Shown: one piece after another, positions 16,626 through 26,495 of the stretch
Layout: every line of letters starts with the position of its first letter
Position numbering within the stretch: the stretch's first letter is position 1
Assembly: GCF_023630705.1 (NCBI RefSeq)
Contig: NZ_JALQEM010000028.1
Span: 365,300-429,299 of the forward strand
Direction of reading: 5' to 3'
Length of the DNA stretch: 64,000 bases
Source of the DNA: Caballeronia sp. GAFFF1
GTDB lineage: Bacteria > Pseudomonadota > Gammaproteobacteria > Burkholderiales > Burkholderiaceae
Position numbers and translations under genes: made by a program
Notes under the pieces: generated by a model
The model's input: only the letters and a program-made list of their open reading frames with translations
Told to the model about the DNA's origin: nothing
Database searches by the model: none

Positions 16626-16852
16626 TGGTGCCCGCGTGCGAGCTTCTTTCGCACGCAGTTAAACGGGAAGCAGGAAGCGCATCGGTCCATGAAGCGAACG
16701 GACGCGCGCCAACCTGCGCTGCCCCCGCAACGGTAAGCGACCGGCGGTATCGGCTAGTACGATATCGCGCGCTGCGCACGGAGCCACTGTCGATTCACGG
16801 CAGGAAGGCTGCGCAACGAGGTCCCAAGCCCGGATACCGGCCAGAATTTCGC
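16626..16852 (+). ncRNA. Cobalamin riboswitch controlling cobW-cobN
   Basis: The ordered blocks are GGTGCCCGCG, GTTAAACGGGAAGCAGGAAG, GCTGCCCCCGCAACGGTAAG, GAGCCACTG, CAGGAAGGCTGCG and CAAGCCCGGATACCGGCC: a complete cobalamin riboswitch. Even the non-conserved P-loop segments (CGACCGGCGGTATCGGCT and ACGATATCGCGC) match the inverted partner at 16318-16541. About 135 bases of leader follow before the cobW ATG at 16987. Confidence 0.93.
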
Positions 16853-16986
16853 AGGGCCCACGCCGCGGGGATGCGGCATGTCCCATGATCCATCAGTCGT
16901 GCGCTTTTTCCCCGCAGATCTCGCCGGCGATACCTTCCTCGCGCGACGCACGCACGACGCACGCATACACGAGCCACGGAGCGACG

Positions 16987-18066
16987 ATGCAAACCCGCAA
17001 GATACCCGTCACGGTCGTGACCGGCTTTCTCGGCAGCGGCAAGACCACCTTGATGCGCCACATCATGTCCAATGCGCAGGGCTTGCGCCTTGCTGTCATC
17101 GTGAACGAATTCGGCGAGCTCGGCATAGACGGGGAAATCCTGAAGGGTTGCGGCATCGGTTGCGACGACGAAGCCGGGTCCTCGGAGCGCAATTTCTATG
17201 AACTCGCTAACGGGTGCCTGTGTTGCACCGTGCAGGAAGAGTTTTATCCGGTGATGGAGCAGTTGCTGGAACGCCGCGAGCGCATCGATCATGTGTTGAT
17301 CGAGACGTCGGGCCTCGCGTTGCCCAAGCCGCTCGTGCAGGCATTCAACTGGCCGTCGATCAAGAATGCCTTCACGGTGGATGCCGTCATTACGGTGGTC
17401 GATGGTCCTGCGGCCGCAAGCGGACAGTTCGCCGCGAACCCCGCAGCGGTCGATGCCCAACGCAAGGCCGACCCGAATCTCGACCACGAATCGCCGTTGC
17501 ACGAGCTATTCGAAGATCAACTGTCTTCGGCTGATCTCGTGATCGTCAACAAGACGGACCTCATGGACGCCGATGCACTGCGCCGCGTGGAAGCGCTCGT
17601 GCGGCCCGAGATTCCGCCGCAAGTGAAGGTCGTGCCCGCGCAGATGGGCAAGCTCGATCTGCATGCGCTGCTCGGTCTGCAATCCGCGTCCGAGGACAGC
17701 ATTCATCTTCGCCACGATCATCACCATTCTGCCGACGACGAAGGCCACGTGGACCATCACCATGACGAATTCGATTCCGTCGTCGTCGAAGCACAGGTGG
17801 AATCGCGCGAACAGGTCATTGCCGCATTGCAGGCGCTCGTGGAGAGCCACACGATCTATCGCGTGAAAGGGTTCGCCGCGCTGCCGGGCGCGGGCATGCG
17901 TCTCGTGGTGCAAGGCGTGGGCCGGCGCTTCGACAGCTATTTCGACCGGCGCTGGAACGAAGGCGAAGCCGCGAGCCGCTTCGTGCTGATCGGAGAAGAC
18001 CTCGATCGTCAAACCCTGCAGGCTGCGTTGCACGCGGCGCTTGCGAACGCGCTCGCGCAGGCTTGA
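16987..18066 (+). CDS. cobW: CobW-family GTPase/metallochaperone
   Basis: A 359-residue COG0523 G3E GTPase. The Walker A is GFLGSGKTT (13-21), the metal-binding CxCC motif is C77-L-C79-C80 (NGCLCC), a Walker B-like IETSGLA follows, NKTD gives guanine specificity, and a histidine-rich loop lies around residues 240-262. The CobW_C domain closes the protein. In B12 clusters CobW is thought to supply Co2+ to the CobN chelatase, and cobN starts four bases downstream. The start is ATG 16987 with GGAG five bases upstream; the frame is open further 5' but lies in the riboswitch leader. Confidence 0.94.
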   Translation: MQTRKIPVTVVTGFLGSGKTTLMRHIMSNAQGLRLAVIVNEFGELGIDGEILKGCGIGCDDEAGSSERNFYELANGCLCCTVQEEFYPVMEQLLERRERIDHVLIETSGLALPKPLVQAFNWPSIKNAFTVDAVITVVDGPAAASGQFAANPAAVDAQRKADPNLDHESPLHELFEDQLSSADLVIVNKTDLMDADALRRVEALVRPEIPPQVKVVPAQMGKLDLHALLGLQSASEDSIHLRHDHHHSADDEGHVDHHHDEFDSVVVEAQVESREQVIAALQALVESHTIYRVKGFAALPGAGMRLVVQGVGRRFDSYFDRRWNEGEAASRFVLIGEDLDRQTLQAALHAALANALAQA

Positions 18067-18070
18067 CGCG

Positions 18071-21000
18071 ATGCATCTGCTACGCACGACGCCGGGAGGT
18101 TTTGTCGATGACGCGGCAGGCGTCACGCGTATCGAGCAGACGCGCGCACCGATCGTCGTGCTAAGTTCGGCCGATACCACGCTTGCGCTGCTTGCAAGCG
18201 TGTTTCCGCGTCTGGAGCCGGGCTTTCCCGAAGTGCGGCTCGCGAATCAATCGTTTTTGCGGCAGCCCGCATCGGTCGACTTCTATGTCGACGATGTATT
18301 GCGTCATGCGCGGGTCGTCATCGTCGATCATCTCGGCGGTGAATCGTACTGGCCTTATGGCATCGAGCGAATCGTGGCGCTCGCCGGGCGCGAGAAGCAG
18401 ATGCTTGCCATGTTCTCGGGCGATCTCACCGAAGACCCGAACCTGATCAGCAAGAGTACCGCGGATGCCGCGTTCTGCCGTGAATTGTCGCGCTATCTGC
18501 GCGAAGGCGGCGCGGGCAATGCCGAAGAATTCCTGCGCGCGATGGGTCATCGCGCATTCGGCTTCGGTCGTGCGCCACAAGCGCCGCGTCCGCTGCCTGC
18601 TGTGGCGATCTATCATCCCGAACGCGACATCGCGGCAATCGAGGACTGGCGCGCGCGATGGACCGACGGCGCGCCCGTTGTCGCAATCCTGTTTTATCGC
18701 GCGCATCTGCAAGCGGGCAACACCGCTGTATTCGATGCGCTCATCGAAGCGCTCGAAAAGGAAAGGCTGAATCCGCTGCCGATTGCGATCGCATCCCTCA
18801 AGGAAACCGTGAGCCGCGAAGTGATCGCGCGCTTATGCATGGAGCATCGCGCATCGCTCGTATTGAACACGACCGCGTTTGCAGCAAGCGTGATCGGCGA
18901 AAGCGAAGACTTCGACATTGCGGGCGATGCGCCCGTGCTGCAAGTGATATTGAGCGGCGGTAATCGCGAAGACTGGGAAAAGGACAACCACGGCCTCAAT
19001 TCGCGCGACGTCGCGATGCATGTCGCGCTGCCCGAGGTCGATGGCCGCATCATCACGCGCGCGGTCAGCTTCAAGGGACTCGCCTATTACTGCGAGCAGA
19101 CGCAAGTGGACGTGGTCCGCTATCAGGCCGATGCCGAACGCGTGCGCTTCGTCGCCGAGTTGAGCCGCCGCTGGTGCAAGCTGCGGCATACGCTCAACCA
19201 CGAGAAGCGCATCGCGCTCGTGCTCGCGAACTATCCGGCGAGCGAAGGGCGCATCGGCAACGGCGTGGGGCTCGACACGCCGGCATCCGCGGTCGGCATC
19301 CTGTCGATGCTTGCACGCGAAGGCTATCGCCTGGGTGAATTGCCGGAGAGCGGCGACGCGCTCATCGCCGCTTTGACGCAAGGCGTGACGAACGATCCCG
19401 TGGTTCGCGACATGCGGCCGGCGTTGCAAAGCCTCTCGCTCGACGACTATCTCGACGCTTATCGCGCGTTGCCCGCCGATGCACGTGCCGCGCTCGAAAA
19501 CACGTGGGGCGCGCCGGAAGACGACCCGACATTAAGGCGCGGCCGCTTTATGATCGCGGGCTATCGCTGCGGTGAAGTGTTCGTCGGCATTCAGCCGTCG
19601 CGGTCGCGCGAGCGCAACGACTACGCGAGCTATCACGATGCCGAACTCGTTCCGCCGCATTCCTATCTCGCGTTCTATTTCTGGCTTCGCATGCGCTTCA
19701 ACGCGGACGCGCTCGTGCATGTCGGCAAGCACGGCAATCTGGAATGGCTGCCGGGCAAGAGCGTCGCGCTGTCGGCATCGTGCTGGCCTGATCTGATTCT
19801 CGGGCCGATGCCCCATCTTTATCCGTTTATCGTCAATGATCCGGGCGAGGGCAGTCAGGCCAAGCGGCGAGCGCAGGCGGTCATCATCGATCATCTGATG
19901 CCGCCGCTTACACGCGCCGAGAACTATGGTCCGCTGCAAGACCTGGAGCGGCAGGTAGATGAGTACTACGAAGCGTTAATGGTCGACGCTCGACGCGCGA
20001 AGCTGTTGCGCAAGTCCATACTCGCGAGCATCGTCGAGAACAAGCTGCACGAAGAACTCGGCCTCGATGCCCCGCGCGATACATCGGGCGAAGACGCGTT
20101 GCTCACGCGCGCCGATGCGTACCTGTGCGAGCTGAAAGAGGCACAGATACGCGATGGGCTGCATGTTTTCGGCGTGTCTCCGCAAGGCGCGCAGCGGCGC
20201 GATACGCTGCTTGCGCTCGGGCGTTTTCCGATCGGTGACGGTCAGGGCGCGAATGCAAGCCTGATCACTGCGCTCGCACGCGACCTGCAACTAGGCGACG
20301 ACTTCGATCCGCTCGACGCTGACTGGGCCGCGCCGTGGAAGGGACCGCGTCCGCAGGCATTGCAGTCGATCAATGATGCGCCCTGGCGTCATCACGGCGA
20401 CACGCGCGAGCGGCTGGAATGCCTTGCATTGCAACTGCTCGAAGGCCATGCAGCCGCACCCGGTCCGCATACGGAACGCGTGCTCGAACGCTTGCATGGC
20501 GATGTGCTCGCGCGGCTCGATGCATGTGGACCGCACGAGTCGCTGCAACTGAAACGCGGTCTCGAAGGCCGTTTCGTTCCGCCGGGGCCGAGCGGTTCGC
20601 CATCGCGCGGCAGACCCGACGTGCTGCCGACGGGGCGTAACTTCTATTCGGTCGATACGCGCGCATTGCCGACGCAAGCCGCCTGGTCGCTCGGGCTCAA
20701 GTCGGCGAACCTGCTCGTCGAGCGGCACGTGCAGGACCATGGCGATTTTCCGCGCGCCATCGGTCTGTCGGTGTGGGGCACGGCCACCATGCGCACCGGC
20801 GGCGACGACATCGCGCAAGCGTTCGCGCTCATCGGCGTGCGGCCGAAATGGGCGGCGGGCAGCCATCGCGTCACCGACTTCGAGATTCTGCCGATCTCCA
20901 TCTTCAACCGGCCGCGCATCGACGTCACGCTGCGCGTATCCGGTTTTTTCCGCGATGCGTTCGCCAATCTCATGCATCTGTTCGATGCAGCCGTGCAGGC

Positions 21001-21844
21001 CATAGCGGAACTCGAAGACGAGCCGGAAGACGTCAACCCGATTCGCGCGCGTATTCTGCGTGAGCGGGACGAGTTGATCGGACGCGGCGTCGATGCCAGA
21101 GAAGCTCGGCTTCGTGCCGGCTGGCGCGTGTTCAGCACGAAGCCGGGCGCGTACGGCGCGGGCTTGCAGGAGCTCATCGACCTGAAGCAATGGGAAACCG
21201 ATGCCGATCTGTCCGCCGCTTATCAAAGCACGGGCGGCTATGCCTATTCGCAGGCCGGCGATGGCGTCGAAGCGCGTTCGACCTTCGGCGCGCGGCTCTC
21301 GACACTCGATGTGGTGCTTCAGAACCAGGATAACCGCGAGCACGACTTGCTCGATTCGAACGACTATCACCAGTTTCAGGGCGGAATGATCGCGGCGGTG
21401 CGTTACTTGTCGGGCGTGCAGCCGCAGGCGTACAACGCGGACCACAGCAACCCCGCCGCGCCGCGCATGCGCACGCTGAACGAAGAAATTTCGCGCGTGG
21501 TGCGCTCGCGCGTGGTCAACCCCAAGTGGATCGACGGCGTGAAGCGGCATGGCTACAAAGGCGCGTCGGAACTCGCCGCGACGGTCGATTATCTCTTCGG
21601 TTACGATGCCACCGCGCGCGTCGTCTCCGATCACCAATATGCGCTCGTCACGGATGCATACGTGAACGATGCCGGTACGCGTGAATTCATCGCGCGACAC
21701 AACCCGCACGCGCTCCAGTCGATCTGCGAGCGCCTGCTCGAAGCGATGCAGCGCGGGCTGTGGCAGGAACCCGGCGACTATCGGCAGTCCGTGACGCAGC
21801 ATCTGCTCGATGTCGAGCAGCAACTCGAAGGCCGACAGACTTGA
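18071..21844 (+). CDS. cobN: Cobaltochelatase large subunit CobN
   Basis: A 1257-residue CobN/magnesium-chelatase H family protein that inserts cobalt into hydrogenobyrinate a,c-diamide in the aerobic route. The length is typical (about 1250-1275). Recognisable blocks include VGKHGNLEWLPGKSVALS, the central active-site region with conserved His/Glu, and the C-terminal SRVVNPKWIDGVKRHGYKGASE and ATVDYLFGYDATA motifs. ATG 18071 starts four bases after the cobW stop. The stop overlaps the TTG start of the next ATPase gene, giving tight coupling. The N-terminal ~100 residues are the least conserved. Confidence 0.96.
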   Translation: MHLLRTTPGGFVDDAAGVTRIEQTRAPIVVLSSADTTLALLASVFPRLEPGFPEVRLANQSFLRQPASVDFYVDDVLRHARVVIVDHLGGESYWPYGIERIVALAGREKQMLAMFSGDLTEDPNLISKSTADAAFCRELSRYLREGGAGNAEEFLRAMGHRAFGFGRAPQAPRPLPAVAIYHPERDIAAIEDWRARWTDGAPVVAILFYRAHLQAGNTAVFDALIEALEKERLNPLPIAIASLKETVSREVIARLCMEHRASLVLNTTAFAASVIGESEDFDIAGDAPVLQVILSGGNREDWEKDNHGLNSRDVAMHVALPEVDGRIITRAVSFKGLAYYCEQTQVDVVRYQADAERVRFVAELSRRWCKLRHTLNHEKRIALVLANYPASEGRIGNGVGLDTPASAVGILSMLAREGYRLGELPESGDALIAALTQGVTNDPVVRDMRPALQSLSLDDYLDAYRALPADARAALENTWGAPEDDPTLRRGRFMIAGYRCGEVFVGIQPSRSRERNDYASYHDAELVPPHSYLAFYFWLRMRFNADALVHVGKHGNLEWLPGKSVALSASCWPDLILGPMPHLYPFIVNDPGEGSQAKRRAQAVIIDHLMPPLTRAENYGPLQDLERQVDEYYEALMVDARRAKLLRKSILASIVENKLHEELGLDAPRDTSGEDALLTRADAYLCELKEAQIRDGLHVFGVSPQGAQRRDTLLALGRFPIGDGQGANASLITALARDLQLGDDFDPLDADWAAPWKGPRPQALQSINDAPWRHHGDTRERLECLALQLLEGHAAAPGPHTERVLERLHGDVLARLDACGPHESLQLKRGLEGRFVPPGPSGSPSRGRPDVLPTGRNFYSVDTRALPTQAAWSLGLKSANLLVERHVQDHGDFPRAIGLSVWGTATMRTGGDDIAQAFALIGVRPKWAAGSHRVTDFEILPISIFNRPRIDVTLRVSGFFRDAFANLMHLFDAAVQAIAELEDEPEDVNPIRARILRERDELIGRGVDAREARLRAGWRVFSTKPGAYGAGLQELIDLKQWETDADLSAAYQSTGGYAYSQAGDGVEARSTFGARLSTLDVVLQNQDNREHDLLDSNDYHQFQGGMIAAVRYLSGVQPQAYNADHSNPAAPRMRTLNEEISRVVRSRVVNPKWIDGVKRHGYKGASELAATVDYLFGYDATARVVSDHQYALVTDAYVNDAGTREFIARHNPHALQSICERLLEAMQRGLWQEPGDYRQSVTQHLLDVEQQLEGRQT

Positions 21845-22842
21845 ACGAAACCTCTTTTTTTCCCGCGTTTCCTTTCACCGCGCTCGTCGGGCAAGCGCCG
21901 TTGCAACAGGCGTTGCTGCTCGCGGCTGTCGATCCGTCATTAGGCGGCGTGCTCGTGAGCGGACCGCGCGGCACGGCGAAATCCACGGCGGCGCGCGCGC
22001 TCGCTGAACTCCTGCCGGAAGGGAAACTCGTCACCCTGCCGCTCGGCGCGAGCGAAGAGCAACTCATCGGCACGCTCGATATTCAAAGCGCATTGCGTGA
22101 TGGCGGCGTGAAGTTCTCGCCGGGCTTGCTCGCGAAAGCGCATCGCGGTGTCCTGTATGTCGACGAAGTGAACCTGCTGCCGAATCCTCTCGTCGATCAA
22201 CTGCTCGACGTGGCGGCGAGCGGCGTGAATATCATCGAGCGCGACGGCATATCGCATCGCCATGACGCGCGGTTCGTGCTGATCGGCACCATGAATCCGG
22301 AAGAAGGGGAACTGCGTCCACAATTGCTGGATCGCTTCGGGCTTGCCGTCGAACTCGCGAACTGCTTCGACGCCAACGTGCGTCAGCGGATCGTCAAGGC
22401 GAGACTCGCATTCGATTCGGACGCCGAAGCGTTTCGCGCGCGGCACGCGGATAACCAAGCGGCGCTGGCCGAACGCATCGAGGCGGCGCGCGGCGCGCTC
22501 GACGAATTCGATTTCGATGACGTCGTGCATGCGCACGTGAGCGAACTGTGCATTGCGGCCAACGTCGACGGCCTGCGAGCCGATCTCGTGATGTTGCGCG
22601 CGGCGCGTGCGCTCGCGGCGCTGGAAGGCGCGGAATACGTTGAAACGAAGCATGTCGATTGCGTGGCCGATGCGGTATTGCGGCATCGCCGGCGCGAGCC
22701 TGAAGCGTCGTCTCGCGAGTCATCGCGGCCGGAAGCAAGCGCCAATACCGCGCAAGGCGGCGACTGGGGTTACATGCCGCCGGAGCCCGTCGGCATCGCG
22801 AAGGTCAAGCAGGTCAGGCCGCTCGCCGCAAAAAAAGCCTGA
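21841..22842 (+). CDS. ChlI/BchI-like AAA+ ATPase, partner of CobN
   Basis: A 333-residue AAA+ ATPase of the magnesium-chelatase I type: VGQAPLQQALLLAAVDP, Walker A GPRGTAKS (41-48), Walker B LYVDEVNLL, and sensor-1 GTMNPEEGELRPQLLDRFGL. The closest logic is the small motor subunit of a CobN chelatase, replacing CobS. The TTG start at 21841 overlaps the cobN stop codon (TTGA) and follows a GAAGG; the encoded start NETSFFPAFPFTALVG matches the family N-terminus. The C-terminal ~40 residues are polar and probably a linker. Confidence 0.88.
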   Translation: MNETSFFPAFPFTALVGQAPLQQALLLAAVDPSLGGVLVSGPRGTAKSTAARALAELLPEGKLVTLPLGASEEQLIGTLDIQSALRDGGVKFSPGLLAKAHRGVLYVDEVNLLPNPLVDQLLDVAASGVNIIERDGISHRHDARFVLIGTMNPEEGELRPQLLDRFGLAVELANCFDANVRQRIVKARLAFDSDAEAFRARHADNQAALAERIEAARGALDEFDFDDVVHAHVSELCIAANVDGLRADLVMLRAARALAALEGAEYVETKHVDCVADAVLRHRRREPEASSRESSRPEASANTAQGGDWGYMPPEPVGIAKVKQVRPLAAKKA

Positions 22843-22955
22843 GCCATCGAAGGCCCGACGCCGATGCGAACGCGCATCGTCTTCGATGGCAGGAGGCGCG
22901 CTCCCGTGGGCGAGAACATGCGCGTGAGGGACTCGCGACGACATCGGTCGACTGG

Positions 22956-23525
22956 ATGGCGACGCTGCGCGCCAAAGGCAATGCACGCTTCGATGTCGGC
23001 CACTTGCGCTTTCGACGCGGCCAGGGCGAAGCATCCGCGCTGCATTGCTTCGTGCTCGATTGCTCCGGCTCGATGCTCGGCGGCGAACGTCTCGCGCGCG
23101 CGAAGGGCTTGCTGATCGCGCTGTTCGACCGCGCCTATCGCGAACGTGCGGAGGTCGCGCTGGTGTGCTTCGGCGGGGGACGCGCCGAAGTGCGTCGTCA
23201 GCCGGGGACGGCGCATTGGTTCAATGACCGCTGGATCGCGCCGATTGGCGGCGGAGGCGGCACGCCGCTCACGCTGGGGTTAGCGACGGCATCGACCGTG
23301 CTTGCGCGGGCTGCGCGTCGCAAGCCTTCGCAACGCCGCTGGCTGTGGCTGTTGAGCGATGGACGCACGAACGAACGGCCCGCAGCGCCCGCGCTGGCGG
23401 ACCGTATCGTCGTGGTGGATTTCGAGGAAGGACGCGTGCAAGTCGGCGGGGCGCACGCGCTGGCGCTCGACTGGCGCGCGCAGCACATATCCGCCGAATC
23501 GCTTCAATACGAGCGGGGCGTGTAG
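22956..23525 (+). CDS. VWA-domain protein (ChlD/CobT-like chelatase partner)
   Basis: A 189-residue von Willebrand A domain with an intact MIDAS motif D35-C-S37-G-S39 (FVLDCSGSM), a GGGGTPL threonine and the LLSDGRTNE aspartate. Together with the preceding ATPase it should form the motor/integrin-like pair for CobN, in the way ChlI and ChlD serve Mg-chelatase. ATG 22956 is the first ATG, but the frame is open back through the 113-bp gap into the ATPase gene, so a longer product from a non-ATG start is possible. The 3' end overlaps the convergent cobJ gene by 22 bases. Confidence 0.82.
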   Translation: MATLRAKGNARFDVGHLRFRRGQGEASALHCFVLDCSGSMLGGERLARAKGLLIALFDRAYRERAEVALVCFGGGRAEVRRQPGTAHWFNDRWIAPIGGGGGTPLTLGLATASTVLARAARRKPSQRRWLWLLSDGRTNERPAAPALADRIVVVDFEEGRVQVGGAHALALDWRAQHISAESLQYERGV

Positions 23526-25156
23526 ACCCATTCGCCGTTGCCGATCACGCGTGTCTTCGTCGACCCGACGATCACCATCGTTCGCATGTCGACGAGACCG
23601 CCGTGCAATTCGCCGAGCGTCACGACCCGCATCGTTTCCGCCGGACGTCCCACGTCGCGGCCGAGCACGACGGGCGTCGCCGCGTCGCGATGCTCGCGCA
23701 CGATATCGATTGCGCGATCGAACTGCCAGGGCCGCGCCTTCGATAGCGGGTTATAGAACGCCATGACCAAATCCGCTTCGCTTGCATGCCGGATGCGATG
23801 CTCGATCACGTCCCAGGGCTTCAGGTTGTCGGAGAGCGACAGCACGCAGAAGTCATGGCCGAGCGGCGCGCCCGCGCGCGCGGCCGTTGCGAGCGACGCG
23901 GACACGCCCGGCACGATAGCGAGCTTCACGGCGGCCCATTCGGCATGCGTCGCGCGTCCTTCGTCGAGCGCTTCGAGCACGGCGGCAGCCATCGCGAAGA
24001 CGCCTGGATCGCCCGACGATACGACCACGACCTTTCGCCCTGCGCTCGCGAGTTCGAACGCATGGCGTGCGCGTTGCAACTCCTCGCGGTTGTCCGTCAT
24101 GTGAACGCGCTGGTCTGCGCGAAACGGGCCGGCCATGCGTACGTACGTTTCATATCCGAGAACGTCCTGCGCGGACGCGAGCGCGGCTTTTGCGGCAGGC
24201 GTCATCAAGTCGGCGCTGCCGGGGCCGAGTCCGATGACCGTCAACCTGCCGCGCGCGCGACCGATGGATTCGACGTCGATCGGCGCTTCGGCCACGCTCA
24301 GCGCGACTCCGTGGGCGCGAAGCGCGTCATTAGGCGGCTGTTCGTTGCTGAAGCGAAGGGGAACGTCGAGCGTGTTGGCAGCATCGCTGAGCGCATCGAA
24401 CGTCATGCTCTCTGTCGGTGCGACGAGCGCGGCCAGCGCAAGCGGTGACAGCCCGTGTTCGCGCAACGCGCGCTGAACGCGATCAGCAATCGCATCGTCC
24501 GGCGCTTCGATCCATGCGGCCACGCAACGCGGATGAATCACGAGACTGCTCTCGTCATTCATCACATACGGCGTGATGCGCACTGCAAGGCGCGCGTCAT
24601 GAGCGCGAGGCAAGTCGGCCTCATGGAGCCACGGTGCATGACCTTCGATGCGCGTCGTTTCGCCCGCGAGCAGGCCGGACACGAAGCGCTTGCCGCGCTC
24701 CATATCCGCCAGCGCGTAGCCTTCGGGCGGCGCGAGCAGGCACATGCCGAAGCGCAACTCGCCGCTCGTCGTGATCGCGGGCGTGACATCGAGCGCCGCG
24801 GCGAGTTCGCGCGCCAGCACATTCACGCCGCTCGTGCCGCCGAGCAGCGGCACCACGGCGCTGCCATCCTGCGCGACCGCGAGCACTGGCGGCTCCGCGC
24901 TTTTGTTCGTGAGACAAGGCGCCAGCGAGCGAATGACGATGCCTGCCGCACACAGCGCGACGATCGGCGTGGCTGCAAGATAAAGCGCTCGCAAGTGCGC
25001 CCCAAAATCGTCGTAGGCGATATCGGCATGAACACGGTTGGCGAAACCATGCACGAGCGACCCGGGATAACGCGCCTGAATGCGGCGCGCGACAGGAAGC
25101 GCGCTTTCGCCGAGCACGACGATCGCGATGGATGACGCCGCCTTCATGCCTGCCAT
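23504..25156 (-). CDS. cobJ: CbiG-CobJ fusion: cobalt-precorrin-5A hydrolase domain plus precorrin-3B C17-methyltransferase
   Basis: A 550-residue fusion. Residues ~1-300 form a CbiG-like unit: the N-terminal block is [25 protein letters not shown] and [17 protein letters not shown], then a CbiG_C-type domain, [26 protein letters not shown]. Residues ~310-550 are a tetrapyrrole methylase with [36 protein letters not shown] and [14 protein letters not shown], typical of CobJ/CbiH. The methylase contracts the ring and methylates C17. CbiG opens the lactone and releases the two-carbon fragment in the anaerobic route. Start 25156 has GGGGA four bases upstream; ATG 25147 overlaps the cobI stop as ATGA and is an equal alternative. 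Confidence 0.92.
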   Translation of the reverse strand: MAGMKAASSIAIVVLGESALPVARRIQARYPGSLVHGFANRVHADIAYDDFGAHLRALYLAATPIVALCAAGIVIRSLAPCLTNKSAEPPVLAVAQDGSAVVPLLGGTSGVNVLARELAAALDVTPAITTSGELRFGMCLLAPPEGYALADMERGKRFVSGLLAGETTRIEGHAPWLHEADLPRAHDARLAVRITPYVMNDESSLVIHPRCVAAWIEAPDDAIADRVQRALREHGLSPLALAALVAPTESMTFDALSDAANTLDVPLRFSNEQPPNDALRAHGVALSVAEAPIDVESIGRARGRLTVIGLGPGSADLMTPAAKAALASAQDVLGYETYVRMAGPFRADQRVHMTDNREELQRARHAFELASAGRKVVVVSSGDPGVFAMAAAVLEALDEGRATHAEWAAVKLAIVPGVSASLATAARAGAPLGHDFCVLSLSDNLKPWDVIEHRIRHASEADLVMAFYNPLSKARPWQFDRAIDIVREHRDAATPVVLGRDVGRPAETMRVVTLGELHGGLVDMRTMVIVGSTKTRVIGNGEWVYTPRSY

Positions 25157-25872
25157 TTCGTCCCCGGCACGACGAGCAGCGAGAAATAGGGCGACGCCAT
25201 CGGATCCACTTCGTCGAGCGGCACGATCCGTTGATTCGCCATCGTCGCGCGCTCGACATAGAGCGCGCGCTTGTCCAGTCCCAGATCGGTGAGGACGCGC
25301 CGCACCTTGTCGAAGTTGCGGCCGAGCTTCATCACGACGGCTGCATCGGATGCTTCTAGCTTGCACTTCAACTCGTCTTCCGGCAGCACGCCGGACAGCA
25401 CGCAGAGACTCTGATTGCGATAAACGAGCGGCACGCCGAGCACGGACACGCCGCCCAGCATCGAACAGACGCCGGGCACGACATGCGCATCGAAACGTCC
25501 GGCGAGACGGTCGTGCAGATACATGTACGAACCGTAGAAGAAGGGATCGCCTTCGCAGATCACGGCCACATCGCGGCCCGCTTCGAGATGATCTGCAATG
25601 GCGAGCGCGGCTTCATCGTAGAACGCGCTGATGATCGTCTCGTAGCACAGCGGCGGTTCGAGCACTTCGGTCGTCACCGGGTACACGAGCGGCAGGCGCG
25701 TCTGCGCGTCGTCGAGATGCGCTTCGATGATGCTGAACGCGTTGCCTTTCTTGCCCTTCGCGACGAAATACGCGACCACCGGCGCGGACTTCAGAAGCCG
25801 CAGCGCTTTCACGGTGATGAGTTCGGGGTCGCCCGGACCGACGCCGAGACCATACAGGCGTCCGCTCATCAT
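25144..25872 (-). CDS. cobI: Precorrin-2 C20-methyltransferase
   Basis: A 242-residue SAM-dependent tetrapyrrole methylase, the first committed step from precorrin-2 to the corrin branch (precorrin-3A). Motifs are [22 protein letters not shown] at the start, [16 protein letters not shown], and [26 protein letters not shown]. The ATG overlaps the cobH stop (ATGA) and the 3' end overlaps the start of the cbiG-cobJ fusion. The length fits CobI/CbiL. Confidence 0.95.
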   Translation of the reverse strand: MMSGRLYGLGVGPGDPELITVKALRLLKSAPVVAYFVAKGKKGNAFSIIEAHLDDAQTRLPLVYPVTTEVLEPPLCYETIISAFYDEAALAIADHLEAGRDVAVICEGDPFFYGSYMYLHDRLAGRFDAHVVPGVCSMLGGVSVLGVPLVYRNQSLCVLSGVLPEDELKCKLEASDAAVVMKLGRNFDKVRRVLTDLGLDKRALYVERATMANQRIVPLDEVDPMASPYFSLLVVPGTKWQA

Positions 25873-26495
25873 TCGTTTTCCGAAGCAAGTGCGTTGACTG
25901 CGGCGGCGGCCATCGCGCTGCCGCCGCGTCGTCCCTGTAATGCGACGAAGGGCACGCCACGGCTGTCGGCTGCGAGCATCGCCTTCGATTCCGCCGCGCC
26001 GATGAAACCGACCGGGAAGCCGAGAATGAGCGCGGGCTTCGGCGCGCCGGCATCGAGTATGTCGAGCAGATGAAAGAGCGCGGTGGGCGCGTTGCCTATC
26101 GCGACGACCGCCCCTTGCAGATGCGGCCGCCAGAGTTCGAGCGCAGCGGCGGAACGCGTGTTGCGCATCGCGCGGGCGCGCTCGGGCACGGACGCATCGC
26201 CGAGCGTGCAGATGATGCGGTTATCGGCCGGAAGACGCGCCTCGGTGATGCCGTGCGAGACCATGCGGGCATCGCAGAGTATCGGCGCGCCGGCTGCGAG
26301 GGCCGCGCGTCCCGCGTCGCCCGCGCCGGGAGAGAAACGCAGATCGTCGACGATATCGACCATGCCGCAAGCATGAATCAGCCGCACGGCGAGCTTTTCG
26401 AGGTCGCGCGGAATGGCGCTCAGGTTTGCTTCGGCGCGGATTGTCGCGAACGACTGGCGATAAATCTCGGCCCCGTCGCGGATATAGTCAAGCAT
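25869..26495 (-). CDS. cobH: Precorrin-8X methylmutase
   Basis: A 208-residue CobH/CbiC enzyme that moves the methyl group from C11 to C12 to form hydrogenobyrinate. It begins [23 protein letters not shown], contains the catalytic-histidine region [12 protein letters not shown], and ends with the conserved [13 protein letters not shown] and [25 protein letters not shown] 26495 is preferred because GGAG lies eight bases upstream; it overlaps the 3' end of cobG. ATG 26501 is an alternative. Confidence 0.95.
   Translation of the reverse strand: MLDYIRDGAEIYRQSFATIRAEANLSAIPRDLEKLAVRLIHACGMVDIVDDLRFSPGAGDAGRAALAAGAPILCDARMVSHGITEARLPADNRIICTLGDASVPERARAMRNTRSAAALELWRPHLQGAVVAIGNAPTALFHLLDILDAGAPKPALILGFPVGFIGAAESKAMLAADSRGVPFVALQGRRGGSAMAAAAVNALASENE

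Noticed and set aside
16640..16985. Open frames within the riboswitch leaders around cobW
   Set aside because: They overlap the conserved RNA blocks on both strands and encode no recognisable protein.
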